Positions 31,279 through 42,970 of a stretch of 64,000 nt of DNA are shown here, in pieces (within the stretch, counting starts at the first letter, position 1; every line of letters starts with the position of its first letter). The notes beneath the pieces were generated by a model. That model made no database searches. It was not told the DNA's origin and saw nothing but the letters and a program-made list of their open reading frames with translations. The DNA is from Kitagawia praeruptora (lineage: Eukaryota > Streptophyta > Magnoliopsida > Apiales > Apiaceae). Where the stretch lies: NCBI GenBank assembly GCA_037693485.1, contig CM075345.1, positions 120,488,001-120,552,000 of the forward strand, read 5' to 3'. The translations under genes and the position numbers were made by a program.

Positions 31279-33749
31279 TGTAATATCCCGTAATTTTAGA
31301 ATAATAATAATAAAAGAATAATAGAATAAAAATGATTAAAATTAGATTATAAATAGGATTTAAAATTGGTTTAGCTTAATTGGGCCTAAAATATGGATCA
31401 GATTTGAATACAAATAACTTGTAGGTTTGGACGTAGGGTTTTGTAACATTATAAATACATCATATTCTTCTTACTCATCTTTATTAATAAAATTCGTAGA
31501 GTTTTTTCACACACAATTCAGCATTCTTGTAAAATTCGTAGAAAATTCATCTTAAGTCAGAATTAGTTGATTCTGGACTTGTCGGAAAAGTCTTTTCGTT
31601 TTCTACAACTTTCATTCTTTGAGTTTTTCAAGAAAACATAGTTTTGAGGGCTAAAAAGACTAAATACATATCTGAGCAGAATTGTAATCATGGAGTCTTT
31701 CAAGATTTTAGATGTTCTGTTTCTGATGGGTTGCTAAGGATTGTACAAATGTTCTTATGTGATTATGTGAATTCTTGATTTACGTAATTGAGGTAAGTAA
31801 CTATTCGTTGCTCCGTATATATTAATTTGAAACCTGCTTTATATTATTTGATTACATTATCTTGAATATTTGTGTAAGTAATTATCTGTTGCTCCGTATA
31901 GTTGTAAGTAACTTTCTGTTGCTCTGTATTAATCTGAAGCGTGGTTTATGTTGTTTGATTACATGTTGTTAGATATTTGTTTTAATTATCGAAAATATGA
32001 TATTGATATGTGATTGATAAGATAAGAACTTTGTTTTGATTCCCCAATTTTAGTTGCGTATCGAATCATAGAATCCGGTCACTAGATAGTGTGACATATA
32101 GAATCATAGAACTAGTTTACGCACATTCCGGAACACATAGATACCTTGTTGAGTAAGACTTAACGAGGGACGTAAACTGGAACATAGAACCATGTCACTG
32201 GCTTATTGTGACCGTAATTTAGAACTGTGGGAATTAAAATAAGAATTTGATGTTAAGATTTGTTTGTTCGATTCAGAATTTAGATTATGTGAGTTATTGA
32301 TAATCTGGTGTACATCGATTTGATATTTGTTATAGAATGTATTGTGTGAATTTTTGTCATAATTGTTATCGAGATGTTATGTGAAACTGTGTGATAGATG
32401 TTATGTGCTACATGTGAAAATCGTGTTTTTGAAAAATATAAAAATATTATTTTGAGCCGTCAGACGATAGTTGCTTGCTGGGCTTCGTAGCTCATTACTT
32501 ACTGTTATAGGGAGAATATTGTATAACAATATTTTGGAGGTTTTCTGGAATCATGGAGCAAAATACGGATATTTCGCTAAGAACACAAAGAACACGGAAG
32601 GAGATTGGTGATTTTTTGTGGCTGATCTTGTTTGTTGATATTCCAGGGGTGAACTGTCAATCAACCTTTACAAGATGCCTACGTACCATATTTATAGGGA
32701 TCAAGCCATACGTAGTTCTCTTGGAGAAGAAGTTACCTAGACGGGCTAGGGTTTTTATGGGCTTGACTAGGCCCGAATCCACTATACGCCTTCTTGGGCT
32801 GATATATTTTACCCATTTTATCCTGCTCATGACCCATGGTCCATTAAAGGTTACCTATGGCTAACATGATGCTCGAATCAGGTGGCCTCACTGGCGAGGC
32901 TAATGGAGAAGCTACGTGGCCTCGCATGCGACCTCGCTGGGCTAGTCATGCGAGATGGTCCACGCTGTACGGAGATAATCACACTCACGCGACCTCGCTG
33001 GGCCTGACCGTAAGCCTTCATAATACATATGCTCTATGCCTCGCTGGACCTCTAGGCCTCGCTGGACCTTACAGAGAGAGTATTCTAGGCCTCGCTGGAC
33101 CTCTACTCTTCATAATAGTATTCTAGGCCTCGCTGGACCTCTAGTCTTCATAAGAGTATTCTAGGCCTCGCTGGACCTTGCAGAGAGAGTATTCTAGGCC
33201 TCGCTGGACCTCTAGGCCTCGCTGGACCTTGCAGAGACAGTATTCTAGGCCTCGCTGGAACTTGCGGAGACATTATTCTAGGTTTCGCTGGACCTCTAGG
33301 CCACGCTGGACCTTGTAGAGAGACGTGTATGATAGATGTTATCCCATACTAGGGACTTTGCTGGAGAACTCGACCCGCGGCTTGGGGTCGTAAACTTCCA
33401 CATTGTGCTTGATAGTATATTGGACTGACTCATGATGGTGGGTTTTAGTGACCCAATCTTCATCTCTAGGCCCATTATGAGTTGTGGACCGCTATTCTAG
33501 CCCATTAGACCTGCTTAGGGCTTATACCAAGATTTGGGCATAACACTTACAATTTTCAGGTTCGGTGTACGATCGAGTTCGATAGCATTGGAGTTCGAGG
33601 ACCTTAGAATTGGGATAGATTGGTTTTTCGATAAATGCTAGATGCGCTTTTGTAATAAGTACCTTTGTAATTGACTTTTTGATTAATAAAACTGTATTTC
33701 CTTTTAGTTTCGATTTAGAATTAATAATTCGAAAAGTCGGACTGTTACA
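31279..33749 (+). mobile_element. Gypsy-like solo LTR (2471 bp) with TSD ACATT
   Basis: It starts TGTAATATCCCGTAATTTTA and ends GGACTGTTACA, the TGTAA...TTACA ends typical of many plant Ty3/gypsy LTRs. The 5-bp duplication ACATT is perfect (31274-31278 and 33750-33754). A TATA-like TTATAAATA lies near 31450. There is no internal domain, PBS or polypurine tract, so it is a solo LTR left by LTR-LTR recombination. Frames at 32553-33126 lie in LTR sequence and are not genes. Confidence 0.85.
33038..33318 (+). repeat. Minisatellite inside the solo LTR (GGCCTCGCTGGACCT)
   Basis: At least ten copies of TAGGCCTCGCTGGACCT(C/T) occur here, many separated by GCAGAGAGAGTATTC or TTCATAAGAGTATTC. It forms an irregular higher-order tandem array. 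It is GC-rich compared with its surroundings. Confidence 0.85.
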
Positions 33750-33795
33750 ACATTCCATCTCCTCTGTATTATTGTGGTGTATTTCATACTCAACA

Positions 33796-34333
33796 ACATT
33801 CTATTTTAAGATTCAATAGTACATACTCTTTTGGTCGATAATCGTATTATAAAAAAAATTAGATAAGATCCTTATTACGCTTATTATATATAAGGTATGT
33901 TCTATATAATAATAATTAATATAAAGGTGAGAATTTAAACCAAATCTTCGTGGACAACAAATGATGACTATATCGCTAAAAATAATTTCAAATTAATTTT
34001 AATGCATACGACTTTTTATTTTTTACCTGATGATAAATTGTTGTTAAAAGCATTATAATATCACTTTCTTAACTTATCTTCAATAAACTAACATCTTAAA
34101 TGTATAATAATTATTAACTCATAAAATGTATAGATTTTTTTGTATATTTTTTATTAATAATGTAGTTGTTATTTTTGATTGTGTTTCTAAAAATTAATCT
34201 ATTTTAATTAAAAATAACTTTATTAATTATGTTATATTATTATTTCATTTAAATAAGAAGATTGAACATTATTTTATTTAATTATATTTATTTTATAAAT
34301 TTTAAATTTAACGGTTGAGATTGTTTTGATGGA
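33796..34333. other. AT-rich intergenic stretch
   Basis: No gene or recognised element. It includes one copy of a GATAAGATCC...TTATTATATATAAGG word that recurs near 35220 and 35315. Confidence 0.5.
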
Positions 34334-34342
34334 CCAAAATTA

Positions 34343-35191
34343 TGAAAAATTGCCCAAACTACACCACTATTCTGTGGAAGTTGCCCGAAATACCCGTTTT
34401 CAATATGTTCAGCCTTTTTTGACCACTGAGTACGCATGAATTTGCTGCGTATACTGGGATACGCATTACCCATTTGCGTATCGGCTGTCACGCATCTGCT
34501 AGATGCGTATTGACGTCAGATGACGTCATTAATTCACAAATGCTGTCGGAGCTCAGACGAGCACAGAATCGCCACAGAATCGCCTCCTCCCGTTCGTCAA
34601 ATTCCGGCAACCTCCACAACATCTGAGGATATAAACATGATGCCCAGGCCTGCATCTACATCATTCCATATTCCGTTGTTGAGTTCTAGCCCGCAGGGGC
34701 ATGCACGGACAGATCTAGTAAGTAAATCGGAAAATAAGCTCGATTTGGGGATTTTAAATCCGGCGAACCAAACGGTAAACTAAGACTATAGGATTGTAGA
34801 GGAGAACAATACGAATATTTTGGTACATAGTATGTGACTGCTCGATGCGTAGAAAACGTGCACAAACCGATTGAAAAAACGAAGAAAAAACGTCCGACGG
34901 CGGGGGAGAGAAGACGATGAGCAGTGAACACATACGCATGTGTATCATGCGTATCTCTAAACACGCAATCCGAAAATGCGTATTCTTTGTTACTGTTCAC
35001 AGCTCAGAATTCCAATTTTACAAAGTGTACGCGTTGTGTAGATGCGTGGCCCTTGACTACGCAATTTCAGCATGCGTATACCCTATACGCATGTGTGCAA
35101 TGCGTGGTCCGTGGGTAAAAAGGGCGGACACTTCCAGCGGTGGGTATTTTGGGTGGTGGGAATTAATTTGTGGGTAGTTTGGTTTTTCACC
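34343..35191. mobile_element. Mutator-like miniature element 1 (849 bp), ATGCGTA-rich
   Basis: The left end is TGAAAAATTGCCCAAACTAC. The right end in complement is close to TGAAAAACCAAACTAC. The 9-bp flanks are CCAAAATTA (34334-34342) and CTAAAATTA (35192-35200), one mismatch apart, which fits the 9-bp duplication of Mutator-like elements. About fourteen copies of TGCGTA/TACGCA cluster in its two halves, several as palindromes (ATACGCATGTGTATCATGCG). No transposase is present. The short frames at 34520 and 34917-35177 are not convincing genes. Confidence 0.65.
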
Positions 35192-35200
35192 CTAAAATTA

Positions 35201-35338
35201 TTAAGGAACAAAATTTTGGATAAGATCCCTTTTACGTTTATTATATATAAGGATACAATTTGTTAAATTTTCATTCATGACCATGCTAAGAAAATTACTG
35301 AGAATCAAAATTTGGACAAGATCCCTTTTACGTTTATT
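35201..35338. repeat. Two direct copies of a GATCCCTTTTACGTTTATTA word
   Basis: AAAATTTTGGATAAGATCCC and AAAATTTGGACAAGATCCC-type blocks are each followed by TTTTACGTTTATTATATA, about 100 bp apart. They are probably ends of small elements. Confidence 0.6.
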
Positions 35339-35670
35339 ATATACTAGCCTAAAATTCGTGCCATTCATGAATTTTTTTTGATATGTTATAAATTTAATTT
35401 AATGTTAAAATCATATATTTATAGAATCATTATTTTTCATAGTTATTTTAATTTATTTTAATTTTAATATAAATTTAATTATTAAATGCATGATTTAAAA
35501 CTTATATTATAAAATTTAAATTAAATATGTTGTTGACAGGATCGGAACTTTGAATCTTTAATAAAGTAATTCAAATCTATAATATTACCTTATCATTAGA
35601 TAATTTAGATCTAATATTTCTTATTTATTTATTAAAATCTAATGCTCATTTTTTTTGCTAAGCTAAAATC
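35339..35670 (+). repeat. Repeat R, forward copy (about 300 bp)
   Basis: Starting TACTAGCCTAAAATTCGTGC, it matches the reverse complement of 38811-39112 over about 300 bp, including TTGTTGACAGGATCGGAACT-like sequence. Both copies are AT-rich. The type of element is not known to me. Confidence 0.65.
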
Positions 35671-36570
35671 TAATGATCATTATTCGTTGTATAGTTGAAC
35701 CATTTAACAAAAAAAAAAAAAAAAATTATTTATGTTTCCTTATTATTAACGTATACACATTTTTAACATATTTTATTGATGTTGGACCACCTTTGAGTTA
35801 TAGATAATTTCGTTAGCTTCGTATGGACAGTAAGATCGCCCAATTCTGATATCTAAAACTCAAGTTATGCCCAAACAATGATCGTTGCGCGTGTAGTCCA
35901 ATAAATCCGAATTTCCTTGTAATTGAAGTCCAAATAAACTCAATTACTTTCAAATTTGGGAATTCTTTATTTTCTGTCATAAAACATTAATCTCTAATTA
36001 ATAATATTCAATTATTTGTAAAATAAAATCAATATGAAAATAAAATCATATAAAATACATATAAATATATACTCTATCAACTACTTTTATATTTGGAATT
36101 TCATATATATGGTACTATTTCATTGCCTAAATGTTAATCAAATATTAAAATTTAAATGCAACACACGTATAAGTTAAAATTAAATTGGGATCGGCTACAA
36201 AAATCAATTCATACAAAATATTTATAAACATATTTTCTAAAATTTGGATTGTTTTTGTTTAAATATTTAATGGTTAATCTTTTCATATGTGATAAATTGT
36301 TAAGGGTTATTAAAAATATGAAAATTTTAATATTTAGAGAAATAGTTAGGTCATTTACTTATATTTTAAAATTTAATTAAATTCGGGTTAAATGACATGA
36401 TTTACACAAAAAGTAAAATAAAGTAAATTTTTTCAGGATATAAACATAAAACACAAAATACCACTCATAAATGAAAAAAAATATTATTAAAAAAAACCAA
36501 AACCAAATAAATACGGCTAAAAATATTCCAATAAAAAAATATAGCTCAAACTTACAAAACAATATAATTA
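35671..36570. other. AT-rich intergenic stretch
   Basis: No gene is recognised. The frame at 36377-36562 is low-complexity Phe/Tyr-rich and not credible. A poly-A run lies near 35710. Confidence 0.5.
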
Positions 36571-36673
36571 CAAGGGCTAAGGAATGTCATATATGACGCT
36601 CTATTCGAGTTGAGTTCGAGTTTTTTTTAGTCGAGTCGAGCCTGAAATTTGTGTTTGAACTTGACTTGTTTAT
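36571..36673. repeat. CGAGTT-rich repeat, left flank of element C
   Basis: TTCGAGTTGAGTTCGAG and GTCGAGTCGAGCC words match the kind of sequence found on the other side of element C (58813-59060, 60116-60300). Element C appears to have inserted into one older CGAG-rich repeat, possibly a hAT-type element. I could not confirm the ends. Confidence 0.45.
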
Positions 36674-37441
36674 TGTTGGTCCTGGAGTATTGCAGAAGGG
36701 GGGGTTTGAATGCAAAATTGATAAAATTCAATCTTTAAAACAACAACGATAATAAAGATTACAAATTATCAGTAGATGTATGCAAGCAATAAGTGAAAAC
36801 AAGATTTCTCACAAAATAAATGTTTTATTTATCTTGTGTGAAGTGTTGCTACAACCTACAGAAAAGTTTCTCCAGCTTCGTTGTCTCTTGAGATTACAAG
36901 ATTGCTTCGTGTGCGTACATGTATAGAAAAGAATCTGAGATGTGTATCTAAGTAGACTAAGATACTCTGTTGTCTCTATCGCATGGGGTGTTGAGCTGCT
37001 GTCGTTTTCAAGTGGCAGCTCATTACAATTTGCACACCCATGTGACTTTCCTAAATTGCTATACAGACATGATAAACCTTACAAGTAAAGCAACCTAGAT
37101 TCTTTCTATTTCTAGCTAATACAATCTAGTAGATGTGGATATTACATACACCTCGAATTGACCAGCCTTGTCTTGTGAATCTCTTAAGCTTCTGTCATAG
37201 TCTTTGCAGGTCTGCTACAAATGATAGAGTGTTGCAGCAAATCTGTTTCTTGAACATGTAACCTGTCACGGGCTTTGACTGAGAAAAATACCCAAATCAA
37301 ATAATTCAATGTGACAGTAACCTTAACCGCCGAGTCTGCTGTCAAAGGAATATTCAGTAGTTGACAGTACGAGCTCTCGCCAATGTTGCTGTCGGAACTC
37401 CAGACTTGCTCTCAAGTGTGAGAATGTTACTGTCCCATGCT
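36674..37441 (-). repeat. Element C 3' LTR, first segment
   Basis: Starts TGTTGGTCCTGGAGTATTGC and matches the right LTR from 57747 until the CACTA-3 insertion. The match resumes at 45192. Confidence 0.92.
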
Positions 37442-37590
37442 CACTACAAGAAAACAGTCAATAGACATCACATTTTAGACATCGGTCGTAAATGCCACTG
37501 ATGTTAAAAGATGTAATAACATCACACGGCATTAACCTGATGCTTTTGTTTTTCTGAAACATCACTTATGTTACAACCGATGTCTAAAGT
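37442..37590 (+). repeat. CACTA-3 left subterminal repeats (GACATCA/TGATGT)
   Basis: AGACATCACAT, AGACATCGGT, TGATGTTA and ATGTCTAAAG-type words recur in both orientations, matching the longer array at the right end. Confidence 0.75.
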
Positions 37591-38405
37591 CAGCACAAAA
37601 AAATTAAATGCGCCACTCTTCATTTGTTTCCCCCCTACTTAAAATTTTTCCCCCCTTTCCCCAAATTTTCTCCCGGCCTTACAATTACATAGTTTCTGAA
37701 TGCAGTTCAAAATTCCTAAATACAGGTCGGGGCAATTACAAAATTATCCTTGATTTATTTTCTGTGCAAATCACTATATTGAATGCTTTTTCATTTTCCT
37801 AGATGTACTGTATTGAATTTCCCAGTACCGAGGACTCAAGAGAAGTACTGTAATTTATGTATATTACAGGTGAACTACTGTAATCTATCATTTATTTATG
37901 TATCATAATACTACAGTAATTTGTTAAATAATAAAAGCATCTCCAAAAACCATTTTATAATGATTCTTAATTTTAAATATAAAAAGGATGTCACTTTTTT
38001 TACTCAAAAACTGTTAAACTTTTTAAACTTTTTTCTTTTTTTTTCTTCTCAATTTTAAAAGCTAATAGACACTCTTAATTTATGTTATATAATAAATTTG
38101 TATTAAACATTATTGATGATAAATCCACATTAAATCATTAAATTAATATTTTATATTATATTTAAAAGTGAGTTAAAAGACTCTTGGAAATGTTCAGGAA
38201 AACAAATAACTTGTTAGATAAAATTTTGACGTTGATGGTCATTTTTCTTTATCTACATGTAACTTAACTTGTTAGATAAAATTTTGATATATATTTTTTG
38301 GTATTTCGTTAATATCTTATTTACCCTTCGTTATAAAGAAAAATATACGATATTTATACTATTAAAACAATTAAAATAAATAATAACATAATATAATTAA
38401 TGACC
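37591..38405. other. CACTA-3 left interior, AT-rich
   Basis: No gene is recognised. The frame at 37608-37802 has no similarity I can name. Confidence 0.45.
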
Positions 38406-38414
38406 ATTAGATTT

Positions 38415-38810
38415 GGGTGATGGCCCAAAATATTCATATGGGAACTAGGCTGGCCCTTTTTACTGACGGGACACGGTATATCTTGTACCGTGATATGAGG
38501 AGTGATGCGGAACACCGCCCTCCGTAATAGGGCATGATACGGAGCTGAGTCTTCCGTGTTATGCATGATACGGAAGACCATGCTCCGTGACAGTGCTGCG
38601 CGCACCCACCTATTACGGAGAATCGTCCTCCGTATCATGCATAACATAGAAGACTCGGCTCCGTATCTACGTAATACGGAGGACGGTGTTCCGCAACACC
38701 CTAACACGGAGGACGATTCTCCGTATCCCGTCGGTATTTCGGGCCATTTTTTTCAAAATCAGTATTTTGGGCAAAAACTTGTGAAAAATAGGCATTTTGG
38801 TAATTTTCTC
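38415..38810. mobile_element. Mutator-like miniature element 2 (396 bp) with 9-bp TSD
   Basis: It is flanked by the perfect 9-bp duplication ATTAGATTT (38406-38414 and 38811-38819). Its ends share GGCCCAAAATA / TACCAAAATGCC-type sequence. The centre is packed with TACGGAG/CTCCGTA in direct and inverted copies (GATACGGAG, CTCCGTATC). It is parallel in design to the element at 34343-35191 but uses a different motif. The reading frames on both strands arise from the palindromes and are not genes. Confidence 0.75.
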
Positions 38811-39112
38811 ATTAGATTTTTAGTAAAAAATCAGAATCGTTAGATCTAATGATTAAATATATTATATGAAGAAATTAATTTACAAAAATTTCAAGGTTCG
38901 AATTCTATCAACGACCTATTTATTTTAAAATTTTATAATATAAGTCTTAAACCATGCATATCATATATTAAATTTATATTAAATTATTAATATTAAAATT
39001 AAAATAAAATATTGTAAATAATGATTATTTAAAAATATAATTGTAACATAAAATTAAATTTATTACATACCAAAATAAATCGTGCATCGCACACGGGTTA
39101 TAAGTTAGTTGT
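38811..39112 (-). repeat. Repeat R, reverse copy
   Basis: The reverse complement matches 35339-35670, starting ACCCGTGTGCGATGCACGAT. Both the R copy and the Mutator-like element 2 lie inside CACTA-3. Confidence 0.65.
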
Positions 39113-39830
39113 GATTAATAGAAAAAAAGTGAAAAATTTAGTAGTGATATTATTTTAAACACATGAAGAATACGTCCTTAAAATTTTTATTTTGAAATAA
39201 ATTTTTTATTTAATACATAAAATTATCTATTTTAATTTTGATTTAATAATTTTTGTCAAGGTGACCAAGAAATATATTTTTTACATAATAATCCAATAGA
39301 TTATGGAGAATTGTAATAAATTGTGTCAAAATTTGAATATAGTTAATCATTTAACAATATAAGAATATGAGTTATAAAATAATTAATTTTATAAATAAAT
39401 AAAAATTATAATATTTTGTGATATTTGATATTCAATCCTAAAAAGTTATTAAGGATGTGGCCTGCATATTTTAAAATTGAATTTTAGAAACTTTTCTAAG
39501 ATCGGTTTTTAAAAAAAATTTAATAAGAATAATTAGACCATAAAATTTTAATAATGATATCAGATGGATACATTTTAAATATCCAAGGTGCACCGTAATC
39601 AATGTACATGTTTTAAATATCAAGGGTGCACCGTAATCAATGTACATGATATTCAGTAAGTTTAATAGGACACATAGACTCGCACATTTAATGTTTAAGG
39701 GTTAAAATGTAATATCAATGACCTGTATTTGGAAAAATTGACCTGCATTCAGTACCACCCTACAATTATCCCCCCTTCCAAAATTAATCACAAAACTAAT
39801 TCAATTAAAACACAAAACTAAAAACTTAAA
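39113..39830. other. CACTA-3 AT-rich interior
   Basis: No gene. A CCAAGGTGCACCGTAATCAA-type block of about 30 bp is duplicated near 39580 and 39618. Confidence 0.45.
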
Positions 39831-39834
39831 CTCT

Positions 39835-40043
39835 ATCGACTCTCTCTCTCTCTATTGCGACTAAATCTCTCTCCTAACTCTCTCTCTCTCGCGACTAAAT
39901 CTCTCTCACCTCCACCACCGCTCGCTGCTCTACTCACAACGACCACCGCTCGCTGCTCTATTCACCATGACCACCGCTCACTGCTCTACTCACATCAATC
40001 CGGCACCCCTGCTCTCATCTCTATTTTGCTCGTGTCGAAATTG
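39835..40043 (+). other. CACTA-3 leader-like stretch and possible first exon
   Basis: CTCTCTCTCTC runs and repeated GCGACTAAATCTCTCTC blocks are followed by short CCACCGCTCGCTGCTCTA repeats. A strong donor TTG|GTAAGA lies at 40044. A reading frame from 39855 to 40175 is open but of low complexity. It is the positional equivalent of the leader-like stretches in CACTA-1 and CACTA-2. Confidence 0.45.
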
Positions 40044-40579
40044 GTAAGAATATTTGGGTCTCCTCTAGCCTCTACACGAATAAGGTCTCCTCTACTGCGA
40101 TTTTTAGGGTCTTCTTTATTGAAATTGATGAGGTTCAGTTTGGGGTTTTTTAAAATCAAAACCCTAATTTCTTAAATTGGGATTTTTTAAATCAAAACCC
40201 TAATTTCTTAAATCATGTGTTTTTATTTACGTGGATATATTTGTCGTTTGCTTGCTATAATGTTTAGTGAAGTTAAACTATCGATAATGGTGTGTAATTT
40301 AGAACTTTTGAAAGGAATTTGTCAATTTACAGTAAGGAATAGTGAATTGTGCTTGTGTAATGTGAACACATAATTGTGTTTATTTTGCTGGCCTAGGTAA
40401 AAGCTACTTATGGTTTCCTTGATGTATATTGTTAATTTTGATGGTAACGCCTTTTAAAGTTTCAGAGAGTTATTATATTGATGGCTGGTTTAGGGGTTTT
40501 AGTGACTGGGTTGTCATCAGTGCATTGGTTGTGGCATGTCGCAAGTTTAATTTGCTCTATATCCACATACATACTACTA

Positions 40580-41265
40580 CTTAATTATGCTTCCAGAACA
40601 TGGATTTTGTGTTTATAGACTCTAATTTGTATATTATTTGTGTTACCTATTACTTGGACAATCTATTTGTACAGTTTTCTACTACTACTATTTGTTCTGC
40701 TTTTGTTTTATCTAGGGAAATATTGCTTCACATGACTTTAATATAAGGACATACTATAACTTGCTAAAAAATTATTGTTGTTTGCATAATTAGGTCGGTG
40801 GTGTTACTCCCAAAAGGGCGGGATAGAACACTTGGGGCTTCCTGTTTATAATTCAGTTGCAGAAGCAAAAGCTGATACCAAGGCTAATGCTTCGGTTATA
40901 TGTGTTCCTCCAGCTTTTATACTTAATTATGCTTCCAATAACATGGATTTTGTGTTTATAGACTCTAATGTGTATATTTATTTGTGTTACCTATTACTTG
41001 GACAATCTATTTGTACAGTTTTCTACTACTACTATTTGTTCTACTTCTGTTTTATCTAGGGAAATATTGCTTCACATGACTTTAATATAAGGACATACTA
41101 TAACTTGCTAACAAATTATTGTTGTTTGCATTATTAGGTCGGTGGTGTTGCTCCCAAAATGGCGGGACAAAACACTTGGGGCTTCCTGTTTATAATTCAG
41201 TTGCAGAAGCAAAAGCTGATACCAAGGCTAATGCTTCGGTTATATGTGTTCCTCCACCTTTTGCT
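40580..41265 (+). repeat. Tandem duplication of about 342 bp spanning an exon start
   Basis: The block from CTTAATTATGCTTCCA at 40580 recurs at 40922. Each copy contains intron sequence, a splice acceptor and the first about 120 bp of the succinyl-CoA ligase exon. Confidence 0.9.
40794..40920 (+). pseudogene. Captured succinyl-CoA ligase alpha exon, partial duplicate
   Basis: After the acceptor ATTAG, the sequence encodes VGGVTP and, after a frame change in a damaged AAAGGGCGGG stretch, LGLPVYNSVAEAKADTKANA and SVICVPPAF. This is the mitochondrial succinate-CoA ligase alpha subunit. The exon is cut at the tandem duplication boundary. Confidence 0.9.
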
Positions 41266-41346
41266 GCTAAAGCAATTTTAGAGGCACTGGAGGCCGAGTT
41301 AGATTTTATTGTGTGCATCACAGAAGGAATTCCTCAGCATGACATG
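41138..41346 (+). pseudogene. Captured succinyl-CoA ligase alpha exon, full copy
   Basis: It carries the same exon start, then LGLPVYNSVAEAKADTKANA, PPPFAAKAILEALEAEL and DFIVCITEGIPQHDM, ending at ATG|GTAAT. The CoA-binding N-terminal part of the enzyme is recognisable. A frame change near its start breaks the reading frame. The rest of the gene is absent. Confidence 0.92.
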
Positions 41347-42565
41347 GTAATGCACTTTCTGTTTACTAGACACAAGAGAAGAAACTATAAAAATGCATAA
41401 GTAGAAATAAATATGTATTGTCTGATTTGGGTTGCAATGTGTTATGATAGGGGTACAATAGTCTAGCTGTCCGGCTATCCACTCAGATAAGAGCTATCCT
41501 AAAATAAAACTTTAATGACAGTCGTATATGAACTTACATTCATTCTGATGTGACATGTACTTCATTGACATCCTTGTTGTGTCCATAACATTTCAAATTA
41601 ATTTGTTATCATGTATATAATGTTCTTACAGAATACCGTTCATTAGATCTGCGTCATTGTCATTGTAAGACAATTTTTGTTCACTTAAATCCCATGTGAT
41701 GCAGGACAACCATTGAAAAGGCCTAAGGAAACATGTAATGGTACTACATGGAGGAAAAGAAAAAGTTTATTAGTTTATATGTGTCCTGAAATTTTCATAG
41801 TTCAAATTTGAGAAATATCGGATAACAAGGAGAGAGTGCAGATATAGGTCAAGAAAATGTTTCAAAGAGGAAAAGAGTCCTATTAGTTTATAATCAATCT
41901 GTTACAGTAAAATAAACAGTTCTGCACCAAGGTTAGTATATTTCAAAGGATTGACATATCTCTGACTCCTAAATGCATGTAGATTATAGTAATAAGTAGT
42001 GAAAAATAAGATTATCAAGTTATTTTGAGAATTAGCATGTGACAATGTGACCAGTAGTAATCTATTGTTCTTGTGGCCTGTGTTCCCAGGTCTATGTATG
42101 CGTTCCCAATCTGAAAATTAATATAGTCTGCAATCTGCATTCTTTGGAAGGATATCAGGCCCTCCTACATTCATTAAAATGTAAAGCTGGTGGCTTCAAA
42201 AACATAACTTCACCAGGATAGTTTTCTATGTCCCATCAGTAAAGATAGCTGCAATCACCAGTTTCTTCTAGTAAAAAAGTTACTGCAATTCCTTTTAAGA
42301 CTTGGTTTCCTTTTAATTTTTGGTATTAGTTGCAATCTACCATTGATTATCATAGTGTACTTGTGAATTAATAGATTAATGTTATGTTATGAAATTTGTT
42401 TTAGGTACACCGTAATGTGTTTGGTTAAACAAGATTTTTTAAACCTTATTTTTAGTACTGCCTTTTCTTAGTTTAAAATGTGAATTTACAATCTAGGAAG
42501 CTTTGAACACTAAATATATTTAATTTATGTTTTATATTTGATTTATAAATGCACTTAATTGTCAG
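41347..42565 (+). other. CACTA-3 intron-like stretch
   Basis: T-rich sequence without recognised coding similarity. Confidence 0.45.
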
Positions 42566-42970
42566 GTACAAGCCTGGACAAGTTTCTCTTGAAAAGGACC
42601 TTATACTTCCTTATGTTGTCAATCTTGATTTATGTGATGCTAATTTTTACATATGCAAGGTAATCTGGTAGATTTTCAGTTATCAGTTTTTGAAGTTATC
42701 TTGACAAATTTGGATAGCACACAAATATTTCCAGTTATATATATTTTTATCTGTATTAGAATGTATTATTTTACTTTTGAGAGTGTAATATCTGTTATAG
42801 TCTAACCTTTTCCTTTGTTCCTTCTGTTCCTTCTGAATTACTATGAAGGTCTGCAAAAGTATTTTGGATTATATTCAGAGAGTGCTGGATATTCCTCTAA
42901 TGAGATTGAGCAATTGGAGGCATCGTACAAGTCACTTGGGCTGCAATACACTTGGTCGTCTGCTGTTAAG
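42566..42970 (+). pseudogene. Two unassigned exon-like pieces in CACTA-3
   Basis: One piece (42566-42659) has acceptor GTCAG and donor CAAG|GTAATC, and encodes YKPGQVSLEKDLILPYVVNL and more. A second (about 42848-42970) encodes GLQKYFGLYSESAGYSSNEI and continues in open frame. I do not recognise the donor gene. Confidence 0.4.

Larger units (their letters stand above)
29705..33795 (+). repeat. Diverged A-family LTR, split by a nested solo LTR
   Basis: From AGAGGCATGTCCGTG onward it follows element A's LTR (first about 10 bp missing), including the motif array at 29975-30355. It reaches about 30850. After the Gypsy-like insertion, 33755-33795 again matches the A LTR end (CTGTATT...ATACTCAACA). 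Divergence is much higher than between the LTRs of element C, so it is old. The frame at 30102-30494 is motif-driven and not a gene. Confidence 0.75.

Noticed and set aside
32553..33126. Two plus-strand open frames in the solo LTR as genes
   Set aside because: They lie wholly inside a solo LTR and run into a minisatellite. No family resemblance.
34520..35177. Host gene in the ATGCGTA-rich element
   Set aside because: Frames are short, overlap in several phases and show no conserved domain.
38354..38843. Open frames on both strands with RNA-like palindromes as genes or ncRNA
   Set aside because: They arise from inverted TACGGAG repeats within a small Mutator-like element with a perfect 9-bp duplication.
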